NCBI GenBank assembly: GCA_900549065.1
Contig: URNC01000027.1
Location: 1-16,679 of the forward strand
From: an uncultured Collinsella sp.
Lineage (GTDB): Bacteria > Actinomycetota > Coriobacteriia > Coriobacteriales > Coriobacteriaceae
Direction of reading: 5' to 3'
Length of the DNA stretch: 16,679 nt
The notes beneath the pieces were generated by a model. That model was not told the origin of the DNA, did no database searches, and saw nothing but the letters and a program-made list of their open reading frames with translations. Positions within the stretch are counted from its first letter, which is position 1. Every line of letters starts with the position of its first letter. This document shows positions 1 to 6,013 of the stretch, piece after piece. The position numbers and the translations under genes were made by a program.

Positions 1-684
1 GTGATGGCCTGTCTGTCCAGCCATCAAAAAGATCGTCCCGAGCCGGCGGCGGTCGAGGCGGCGCTCTCGGCGTTTTGTGACCACTATGCGCAAAATGTCG
101 GTCGTTCGCTCCGCGGCGAGCCGCTCACGCCGTGCCCCATGGATGCGTCTGGCCGCGCGGTTCGTCGCGCGGCGATGATCGGTGCGGCGGTCGTTTGCAG
201 CGTGGTTTGGGCTGTGGTCGTGGTTTCGGCCGCGCTGCTGGCGTCGGGCGCTCGCGTGACGGCGACTTTGGGATCGCTCGTGTGGTCTGGGTCGCTACCG
301 GGTATTATTGCCGCACTGGCGTTGGCGCTGCCAGGCATAGCCGGCGTTGCCACGGGGGCACTTGCGCGCAATCGGCGCTCGGGGTTCCTGCAGGGTGTGC
401 TTGCGCTTTCTGCCTGCGAGGTTCCGGTGCTGGTTGTGGCTGCATGTAGCGTATTTTCCCAACGCGCCGTGATGGGCGGCCTTGTTGCCGCTCTGGTTGC
501 AACCTATACGCTTACGTGGTTTTTGCTTGCGATGGGCTTTGCCTTTGAACTTCCCGTTTCGGCACCGCGACGCACAAAAGCCCAGATGGCGACTCCGCTT
601 GCCGGTGGAGCCGCAGCTGCCCGTACTTTTGGCGGACCTGTCGAAGTATCGTCCGATTCTATTTCTACGACCAAGGAGGCCTAG
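1..684 (+). CDS. 3' end of a probable membrane Ser/Thr protein kinase (5'-truncated by window edge)
   Basis: The reading frame is already open at base 1, so the gene begins before the window and the GTG there is unlikely to be the start. The first 25 residues (ACLSSHQKDRPEPAAVEAAL) resemble the last helix of a eukaryotic-type protein kinase C-lobe, where a Cys-Leu is followed by an Asp-Arg-Pro turn. Four hydrophobic segments follow at about residues 57-82, 98-121, 130-152 and 158-184, then a Ser/Thr-rich tail. The FHA-domain gene starts 3 bases after the stop. FHA modules bind phosphothreonine and are often encoded next to such kinases, which supports the kinase reading. No catalytic residues lie inside the window, so the assignment rests on a short C-terminal motif plus context. 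It could be another multi-pass membrane protein. Confidence 0.55.
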   Translation: MMACLSSHQKDRPEPAAVEAALSAFCDHYAQNVGRSLRGEPLTPCPMDASGRAVRRAAMIGAAVVCSVVWAVVVVSAALLASGARVTATLGSLVWSGSLPGIIAALALALPGIAGVATGALARNRRSGFLQGVLALSACEVPVLVVAACSVFSQRAVMGGLVAALVATYTLTWFLLAMGFAFELPVSAPRRTKAQMATPLAGGAAAARTFGGPVEVSSDSISTTKEA

Positions 685-687
685 GTC

Positions 688-1626
688 ATGGCATCTCAAG
701 TTGAGCTCACCCCATGCGGGGCCATGTTTGACATCTTTAAGCGCGCGGCGCATCTGAGCCATATCGAGCTGTGCGGCTTGGTGCTTTCGTCCCGTCCGCT
801 CGCCGACGGCCGCAGCCCGCAGAGCCGAGCCGCCGATCGCTCTTGGGTTTCCCGCTTTATCGTTCGCGCGCCGGTCGGCACGCTTCAGCAGCGCTACTTT
901 GCCGAATACGGTACCTCGGCTGCGCGTATTATGTCGCAACTGGCCCTGCGCCAGCGAAATCCCATGGACTCCACGGCTGTGATCAATATGGTGTGCGGTC
1001 CTGCAGGTGAACCGATGGTACGCGCGCTCGAAGAGTGCCACCAGGACACGAATCTCTATCGCAACGCGCTCGATCGCCTGTCCCAGGCGGCGGAACTCAT
1101 GCCCGCCGAGCGCGCCGAGGCCGTGCTGGTGCTGTTTGTCGCTGTCGGTTGTTCGGCGGATGTGCGGTCCTCGGTGAACTATGCCATCGACTACGCGCAC
1201 GCGACCTGTGGCGGAGGCACCTCCACGCCGCGTTCGCTTGGCATGTCGATGACCGCGGGCGAACGCGAACCCGCCCCGGCGCACCCCTTGGGCTTGCTGC
1301 GCGTACAAAACAGTTTTGTCGTGAGCGCCCCGCGCTGGATTCAGCCGAGTGAGCAGGGTGTTGAGATTGGCGCGCTGGCCACTGGTGAGGGCGATATTAC
1401 CGACGTCGGCGACGATGTCTCGGCCCGCCATGCCCATATCTGGTGCGATGCTCAAAATATCTGGCACGTCGAGGACCTGTCGTCCACCAACGGAACCGTG
1501 GTGGTAAACGGGGCCACGCGCGTCTGCATTCAGGTCGAGCCCGGCCGTTCCGCCCAACTCAATCCCGGCGACGAGCTCAAGCTCGGCGAATCCACTACCT
1601 ACGCCATCCTCTTCGGTGCTCTCTAG
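688..1626 (+). CDS. FHA-domain protein (phosphothreonine-binding)
   Basis: This 312-residue protein starts at an ATG preceded by AAGGAGG with an 8-base spacer, 3 bases after the upstream stop, so it is translated with the kinase-like gene as an operon. The C-terminal ~90 residues form an FHA domain: VEIG at 225-228, the phosphopeptide-contact segment S245-A-R-H248, D263-LSSTNGT270 and GDELKLG at 294-300. FHA domains recognise phosphothreonine, so the protein probably reads or relays the neighbouring kinase's output. Residues 1-200 match no family I can name. They look helical, with a stretch around 140-170 rich in Ala/Val and a Gly/Ser/Thr-Pro linker around 173-200. The FHA-coding 3' half is repeated downstream at 7940-8362. 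Confidence 0.85.
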   Translation: MASQVELTPCGAMFDIFKRAAHLSHIELCGLVLSSRPLADGRSPQSRAADRSWVSRFIVRAPVGTLQQRYFAEYGTSAARIMSQLALRQRNPMDSTAVINMVCGPAGEPMVRALEECHQDTNLYRNALDRLSQAAELMPAERAEAVLVLFVAVGCSADVRSSVNYAIDYAHATCGGGTSTPRSLGMSMTAGEREPAPAHPLGLLRVQNSFVVSAPRWIQPSEQGVEIGALATGEGDITDVGDDVSARHAHIWCDAQNIWHVEDLSSTNGTVVVNGATRVCIQVEPGRSAQLNPGDELKLGESTTYAILFGAL

Positions 1627-1746
1627 CCGGCAGATAGGGACGTTTCTTTTCTGCCGGCACTTGGGGACACTCCTCGGCGCGCCAGAGCCAGTCGCCCGGG
1701 GATGGAGGGGCCATTTTGGCCCTTGGCGGTCAGTCGGGGCGAAACT
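1195..1746. repeat. Direct repeat, copy A (FHA gene 3' end plus downstream DNA)
   Basis: This copy matches 7940-8482 in the same orientation. The match begins at the codons for AHAT in the FHA gene, runs through its stop, and continues ~120 bases into non-coding DNA (a hairpin, then a segment with GGGGATGGAGGG and a GGCGGTCA motif). By eye the copies are roughly 80-85% identical; copy B lacks nine bases (three codons) just before the VSARH motif. Copy A belongs to the intact gene. Everything between the copies is the AT-richer island. Confidence 0.85.
1626..1658 (+). repeat. Hairpin directly after FHA stop, part of a dispersed repeat
   Basis: GCCGGCAG (1626-1633) pairs with CTGCCGGC (1651-1658) around a pyrimidine-rich loop, starting on the last base of the stop codon. 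It is followed by ACTTGGGGACACTCCT. The same arrangement occurs after the FHA remnant (8362-8394), and a related TTGGGGACATTC sits at 14086. There is no clear T tract, so it is more REP-like than a standard terminator. Confidence 0.6.
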
Positions 1747-2626
1747 AGAAGATCTTTCCGATTCGCGGCTGTTCATGCTTGTAGAGCATCTAAAACAATA
1801 GGATGTTATTCTGGAATATGCCGGGTGCGTGAACTTGCCTGTCTTAGCCTTAATAAGGTATAGGGGAGTTTGGCTCAGGGGTTCCGTCTTGTTCTTCAGC
1901 GCAGTATTGTGGGACAGATTTGCTGAGATTGGCGCCTTACACCGCAGAGCGCACGGAAGGCTCTCGATTTGTGTTCTGGCCCCAGAATACAGGGCCTGAT
2001 ACTTACCAACTGTGGCATGGATGTAACATCTGTAGAAATCAACCCTTTTGTTGTCGACCTTTGTAAGAAAAACACTGCCATCAACTCTTTGGATGACGAA
2101 ACTAGGGTGCTTGAGGGGAGCCTTTACTCCCCTCTGAGAGATGACTCATGTTTTTCGCTTGTCGTTGTGAATCCTCCGTTACTGCCGATTCCGGATGAGA
2201 TTCCTTATCCCTTCGTTTGAGATGGAGGACAATCGGGTCTGGATAAAACACTTCGTATTCTTAAGGGTGGCGATACGCATTTAGAGAAAAACGGTAAATA
2301 CTGCTAATAGGGGTGACGACGATGGTGCAGGGGCGACCCGCGATGCTCTCATCAATACGTCGGATACTTGGGAAATCAGGTCTAGATGCATGTATGATGA
2401 TGCTGTGTGGCTATTCAATTAATCCGCGTTCCGAATGGGTGCAGGGTATAGCTGCGACATCGTATGCTTTTGACCCGGCGCGATACTCAGATATTTCTGA
2501 GGCGGTTGACGAAGTTTATACGCACTATGCCGCGCAAGGCGTTTCGGAAGTTTGCACATCTACGTTACGGGCTTAGGTTTCTTCAAGCGAGCAGGCCGGT
2601 TGCGTTATTTCGAGCGATTTTTCTAG
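1742..2626 (+). pseudogene. Decayed class I SAM-dependent methyltransferase
   Basis: Pieces of one methyltransferase can be read in order but in different frames. A possible N-terminal stretch ends in LFMLVEHLKQ and is broken by TAG at 1799-1801. From about 1927 the frame gives LDLCSGPRIQG (SAM-binding motif I), DVTSVEINP (acidic motif II region) and LVVVNPPLLPIP (motif IV, NPPx as in HemK/MTS-type enzymes). TGA at 2218-2220 interrupts it where GGA (Gly) would be expected, and the same frame continues as DGGQSGLDKTLRILKGG to a stop at 2305. The C-terminal part continues in a second frame (2313-2576) and then a third (YVTGLGFFKRAG, ending at 2626). At least two nonsense codons and two frameshifts mean it cannot make a full protein. 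Its original substrate is unknown. Confidence 0.8.
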
Positions 2627-2700
2627 TCTAGACGACAAAAGGCAAAGGATTTGATGGGTATAAAACGCGGACGTTTGTGGGCGGATGCTCAAATCTATTG

Positions 2701-2746
2701 TGGCAATCGGGCGGTTGAAAAAGATATTTCAACCGCCCGATTGCCA
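2701..2746. repeat. Perfect 20-bp inverted repeat (hairpin)
   Basis: TGGCAATCGGGCGGTTGAAA (2701-2720) is exactly repeated in inverse at 2727-2746 around the 6-base loop AAGATA. It lies between the dead methyltransferase and the ABC transporter gene. No T tract follows on either strand, so a simple intrinsic terminator is not obvious. It may be a transcription insulator or the relic of a mobile element end. Confidence 0.85.
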
Positions 2747-2891
2747 GGTTCGTCGGAGGAGATGTCCGATTCCGACTCTCTTGTAGGAAGAGCTTGAGAT
2801 CGTATTGGCCCAAGGCAATCTTAAAGCAGTCTCATTGGCAAATCTTCGCTCCTGTTGTGTTGAGGTGTAAGGTATCAGTGATTGATGTTTT

Positions 2892-4544
2892 GTGGCGGGT
2901 AGATTGGGGCCTTCCTTGATTCGATGCGTTCTCTCGAGGTTCATCAGAGCAAAAGGGGCTTTCGTCTTCATTGCTATCACGGTGATTGGAACCGCTCTCT
3001 CCTATGCCATGCCATACGTGAACGGGAAATTCTTAGATTTTCTTCTCGGTAACCGCAGCGAAAGAGACGCCGTACTCTTCGCGCTCCTGGTTGCGTCAAT
3101 AGGAGTTTTCTCCACCCTCTTTACTTATTTTGCAGGAACACTTTCCATTCGCATAACCACGAGACTTTCCTTTGATCTTCTCAGGGAGGCCGTCTTGCGT
3201 TTTGAAAGAGACGATTACTTGGTGAATCGGACCATCGATCCAGCCTATACAACGCAACGGATTATTTCCGACTCCAGCGTGGTCTCATCCTTCGTTTTGG
3301 CGAATTTTATCAGTGCGCCGCTGTCCATTGTAGCCATTCCCATCGTATTGCTTATCATATGGTCAATTGATTCAACTCTCGCGGTGTTTTCCATCATTCT
3401 CCTCATCGTGTATTTCTGTGTAATTACTGGGTTGAGGAAACTTTTGTATAGGGTCACGTATGAGAAGAAAGAGGCGGACAGCGCCTTTTACGCCGCAATT
3501 GCATCGCAGCTTAATCAGATTCTCAACATTCAACTGACATCTTCGTACGGCAAGAGCGAACAAGCGCTCGACGCTGGGTTTAAGAGCTATTTTCCCAAAG
3601 TTTTGCGCTCCGGAAAGCTATCATATTCTCTGACATCGCTCGATGGTCTTTTCGCAGCGTTGTTTCAAGCGGTGATACTTGTTGTTTCCGGAGTACGAAT
3701 CATTAACGGAACTATGTCAATAGGCGAGTACACTATCATCGGTACATACTTCGCGGTTCTCTTTAAGACTTTGAAAAGTATGATGTCATTGTTCAAATCC
3801 TATCAAGATGCCAAAGCATCATGGGATAGGACGGCTATCGCGACGAGAGAAAAGGAGAGATCGGGGTGGAATCGGACCGATTTAGCTAAACTCGATGAAA
3901 TAAATGACATTTCGGTATCTGATTTGGAATTCTCGGTTGCCCTTCCAGACGGATCTGTCCGAGAGGTCCTCGGCGGGTTTTCTTTCAAGTTTTCCGGTCC
4001 TGGTACATATTGCATAGTTGGGGAAAACGGAAGAGGCAAGACGTCACTTCTTTACTTGATGCTCGGGCTATACTCATCGAAAGGCAAAGTAAAATACAAC
4101 GGCGTGCCAATCGAAGAATGCGACTTGGATTACATACGTGCGAGAGAGATATCGTGCTGCCCACAGTCGTGCTTCGCGCCGGACGAAACGGTGAAAGAGC
4201 TGTTAGAGTATTTCGACACGCCCTTTTCTTCCTATCACCGGGGTGAAGATGGCCTACTTTCGCTGGAAAACAGCGTGAAGGAGTTGCTCGGGAAACGTTG
4301 CTCCGCGCTTTCGGGCGGTGAGCTGCGCCGAGTGTACTTATGGTCGGCGATTTCACGCAAGTCGTCAGTTTTGGTACTCGACGAGCCCACGACTGGGTTA
4401 GACGCTGTAAGCCGCGCCGAGCTTGCGGCCTATGTTAAGCGCAACAAGCAAAGCCAGCTGATCATCGTTGTCTCTCACGATGACGAGATGGTCGGCGCGG
4501 TAGAAGGGGTAGTGGATTTAGGCAGCATGTACCAGGGTAAATGA
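2892..4544 (+). CDS. ABC transporter, fused membrane and ATPase domains (putative peptide exporter)
   Basis: This 550-residue half-transporter has an N-terminal membrane domain with hydrophobic segments at about 22-42, 60-82, 133-157, 160-180, 250-270 and 278-295, then an ATPase domain. ATPase motifs are complete: Walker A GENGRGKTS (377-385), Q-loop Q425, signature LSGGE (473-477), Walker B VLVLDE (493-498), GLD at 502-504 and switch His529. There is no N-terminal C39 peptidase domain, so it would not cleave a leader peptide itself. The start is uncertain: an in-frame stop at 2883-2885 limits it, GTG 2892 is the first candidate, TTG 2904 and 2916 are alternatives, and none has a good ribosome site. 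The reading frame is intact and AT-richer than the host flanks. It converges on the RiPP operon at 5245-7372, so exporting that product is its likely role. This is inference. Confidence 0.85.
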   Translation: MAGRLGPSLIRCVLSRFIRAKGAFVFIAITVIGTALSYAMPYVNGKFLDFLLGNRSERDAVLFALLVASIGVFSTLFTYFAGTLSIRITTRLSFDLLREAVLRFERDDYLVNRTIDPAYTTQRIISDSSVVSSFVLANFISAPLSIVAIPIVLLIIWSIDSTLAVFSIILLIVYFCVITGLRKLLYRVTYEKKEADSAFYAAIASQLNQILNIQLTSSYGKSEQALDAGFKSYFPKVLRSGKLSYSLTSLDGLFAALFQAVILVVSGVRIINGTMSIGEYTIIGTYFAVLFKTLKSMMSLFKSYQDAKASWDRTAIATREKERSGWNRTDLAKLDEINDISVSDLEFSVALPDGSVREVLGGFSFKFSGPGTYCIVGENGRGKTSLLYLMLGLYSSKGKVKYNGVPIEECDLDYIRAREISCCPQSCFAPDETVKELLEYFDTPFSSYHRGEDGLLSLENSVKELLGKRCSALSGGELRRVYLWSAISRKSSVLVLDEPTTGLDAVSRAELAAYVKRNKQSQLIIVVSHDDEMVGAVEGVVDLGSMYQGK

Positions 4545-4915
4545 TGACAAGTGTAGTGCTACCCAACTGGCAGAGATAACAAAAAGGCGATGCAGATGCA
4601 CGTAGCATTCAGGCGGTTCGGACTCGGTGCCTTCACGCCATCGCAACGCTTTCAGATATAGTTCTCGTTCTCTTACTAAAGGAAACTTTAGTCTACGTCA
4701 TCTTGTCGAGACAGAGGTGAAGCGAAGTGTTGTCGCGACGTATCTTATTCCAGGTGGCTCAGTATCAGCGTGAGAATCGCACCAAAGTGTACTTACGATT
4801 CTCGTGTCCCACGGACAACATGAGCTGAGCATTGAGGTTCCACCCTTTGCTGCAACTACACGGGGTTGGACGGCAATGAATATGCCGGGCCGCATACCAC
4901 GCGCAGCGGGGGTCC
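4545..4915. other. Non-coding stretch after ABC transporter, with a small GAAA-loop hairpin
   Basis: I see no convincing gene here. ACTAAAG-GAAA-CTTTAGT at 4675-4692 is a perfect 7-bp stem with a GAAA tetraloop. No clear intrinsic terminator for the ABC gene is visible. The last ~150 bases may be the non-coding left end of the IS110-like remnant that follows; in IS110 elements this position carries the bridge (seek) RNA, but I cannot show that RNA fold here. Confidence 0.4.
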
Positions 4916-5041
4916 ATGTCCCAGTATGTTGCCTACAGCAGCCTCGATGTCCACGCACACATCATCTCTGCCTTCGCGTTCAATCCATTTGCCGGAGAGT
5001 GCGAGGGTTGCCAGGCCGTAGAATTCGAGCCGAACAAATGA
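4916..5041 (+). mobile_element. Truncated IS110-family transposase N-terminus (remnant)
   Basis: An ATG at 4916 opens 41 codons ending in TGA at 5039-5041. The peptide begins MSQYVAYSSLDVHAHIISAF and continues with FNPFAGE. IS110-family (DEDD) transposases start with a similar Y-x-G-[LI]-D-V-H-A block, whose Asp is the first catalytic residue, followed by a short beta segment and a TGE turn. Here the usual Gly before LDVH is Ser, and the homology stops after about 40 residues, far short of the usual 300-400. It is therefore a broken element. The match is from memory of the family and rests on a short segment. Confidence 0.5.
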
Positions 5042-5135
5042 AATGCGGTATCAGCGCATAGGATTAAACTGACGATTGCTTTGCACTGAGAATACGCTTG
5101 GAAAGCCGCTATGGGTGGCGGCCCGGGTTAAATAG

Positions 5136-5180
5136 AGAAGCCCGTCCGATCACTTTCATGTGGCGAACGGTCGGGCTTCT
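5136..5180 (-). terminator. Hairpin terminator candidate closing the minus-strand RiPP operon
   Basis: AGAAGCCCGTCCG (5136-5148) pairs with CGGTCGGGCTTCT (5168-5180), a 13-position stem with one T-T mismatch and a 19-base loop. On the minus strand it lies 65 bases past the stop of the small membrane peptide and is followed by CTATTTAA, a weak U-rich tail. On the plus strand TTATTCC follows, so it could act in both directions. Confidence 0.55.
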
Positions 5181-5244
5181 TATTCCACTTGCCAATGCTC
5201 GGCTCATATTGGAAGAAAGCTACGCTAATGTTTGCGTGACACTC

Positions 5245-5352
5245 CTATTTTCTCCGAAGAAAGAGTCGGATAATGAAGAATAGAATTAAAAAAGGTGCCA
5301 GATATAACGCAAGTATAAAGGCTAATCCAACGAGACCTTGCAATAATGGCAT
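5245..5352 (-). CDS. 35-residue hydrophobic membrane peptide (possible immunity or accessory factor)
   Basis: The ATG at 5352 is preceded on the minus strand by GGGAGGAG with about 4 bases of spacing, a strong ribosome site that supports real translation. The 35-residue product is almost entirely one long hydrophobic helix (residues 3-29, rich in Leu, Ile, Phe) and ends in a basic tail, RLFLRRK, which would stay in the cytoplasm by the positive-inside rule. It is the last gene before the hairpin at 5136-5180 and starts 78 bases after the second precursor's stop, so it is probably transcribed with the maturase and precursors. Small single-span peptides next to bacteriocin-like precursors often give self-immunity or aid export; this role is a guess. 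I know no named family for it. Confidence 0.65.
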   Translation of the reverse strand: MPLLQGLVGLAFILALYLAPFLILFFIIRLFLRRK

Positions 5353-5430
5353 AACTCCTCCCAGACACGAGATTTTGGTATTTGTTCCCATCTTATTCTG
5401 AATTGGACCAAATAGTTCCTAGCCACAAAA

Positions 5431-5610
5431 CTACTCGTCAACTGGATCGCACCAATCTGCTGGCAAAACACAGCTTGATTCTTTATCGACATAGCACCAA
5501 TCCGCAACAGGGCACTCGGCGATGTCGTAAAAATTGCATATATCAACTCCAAGACAACAAGGCTCAACGGGAGGATGTTCATTTGAACCAACAGGATGGA
5601 TATGCTTCAT
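5431..5610 (-). CDS. Cys/Asp-rich RiPP precursor peptide B (59 residues)
   Basis: The ATG at 5610 is preceded by AAGGTGAGGAG with about 6 bases of spacing. The product has 59 residues, beginning MKHIHPVGSNEHPPVEP, with cysteines at 18, 19, 25, 33, 39, 47 and 54. Nearly every Cys has an Asp just after it: C19-D23, C25-D29, C33-D37 and C54-D58 are exact C-x3-D, C39-D42 is C-x2-D and C47-D52 is C-x4-D. The leader (about 1-16) shares KHIHP with precursor A, and the core shares C-L-G-(x)-D-I-C. It lies 30 bases after precursor A and downstream of a radical SAM/SPASM maturase, the usual order for SCIFF/ranthipeptide loci. Predicted product: a peptide with several Cys-to-Asp thioether links. That chemistry is inferred from the spacing, not shown. 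Confidence 0.85.
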   Translation of the reverse strand: MKHIHPVGSNEHPPVEPCCLGVDICNFYDIAECPVADWCYVDKESSCVLPADWCDPVDE

Positions 5611-5640
5611 AACAGCTCCTCACCTTAATCCAATTAGAGA

Positions 5641-5844
5641 CTACGTTTGATCAATGCCACAGTGATCTACAACGCAGATGCTGCCGCCATCCATGTCATA
5701 GTCGCAGTAATCGTATGCACCACAGCCATCTGCTTTATCATAAACAGTACAGATGTCAGTAATGCCCAAGAGGCAGTCAAAAGACATCGGCTTCACGCCT
5801 GCCTCGTCGCCACTTCCTGGATTAATCGGATGAATATGCTTCAC
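5641..5844 (-). CDS. Cys/Asp-rich RiPP precursor peptide A (67 residues)
   Basis: I choose the GTG at 5844 because AAAGGGAGG lies about 5-6 bases upstream and because the resulting N-terminus, VKHIHPINPGSGDEAG, lines up with precursor B. A longer open frame reaches 5892 but has no ribosome site. The 67-residue product has exactly six cysteines: 24, 32, 41, 47, 57 and 62. Each has an Asp a few residues on: C32-D36 and C41-D45 are C-x3-D; C47-D50, C57-D60 and C62-D65 are C-x2-D; C24-D30 is C-x5-D. Six core cysteines after a short leader is the SCIFF layout, and C-x3-D repeats recall the PapA/freyrasin ranthipeptide. It is the first small gene after the maturase gene at 6014-7372. Confidence 0.88.
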   Translation of the reverse strand: MKHIHPINPGSGDEAGVKPMSFDCLLGITDICTVYDKADGCGAYDYCDYDMDGGSICVVDHCGIDQT

Positions 5845-5902
5845 GACTACCTCCCTTTGAGTGCAGAAAAACCTCAATATTGTGTATAACAAACCAAGAT
5901 GT

Positions 5903-5986
5903 CTAGTTCACCATATTTCTAGAATGGTTTCGGCGAACGTAGCAATAAGCTTCGCAGACGGTAATCAGAAGAACGAACACCTCCAC
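5903..5986 (-). CDS. Possible 27-residue hydrophobic peptide between maturase and precursor A (weak)
   Basis: Directly after the maturase stop the same frame stays open for 36 codons to a TAG at 5903-5905. It encodes a hydrophobic stretch (IVEVFVLLITVCEAYCYV) followed by RRNHSR, the same helix-plus-basic-tail design as the 35-residue peptide at 5245-5352. The only conventional start is GTG at 5986, which has no visible ribosome site, so translation is doubtful. It might be a decayed small membrane peptide or a chance open frame. Confidence 0.25.
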   Translation of the reverse strand: MEVFVLLITVCEAYCYVRRNHSRNMVN

Positions 5987-6013
5987 AATGGTGACAGCAA
6001 TGCGCTGAACCGC

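Noticed and set aside
295..1776. 493-codon minus-strand frame across the kinase and FHA genes
   Set aside because: Spans two real genes and the gap between them; Arg/His/Gly-rich low-quality protein, and its N-terminal VPKCRQKRNVPICR part is only the dispersed repeat read backwards.
4698..4958. 86-codon minus-strand frame opposite the IS110 remnant
   Set aside because: No ribosome site or recognisable domain; opposite strand of a better explained remnant.
5322..5591. 89-codon minus-strand frame over precursor B
   Set aside because: Different frame from precursor B, no good ribosome site, and it overlaps the start of the well-supported 35-residue membrane peptide.
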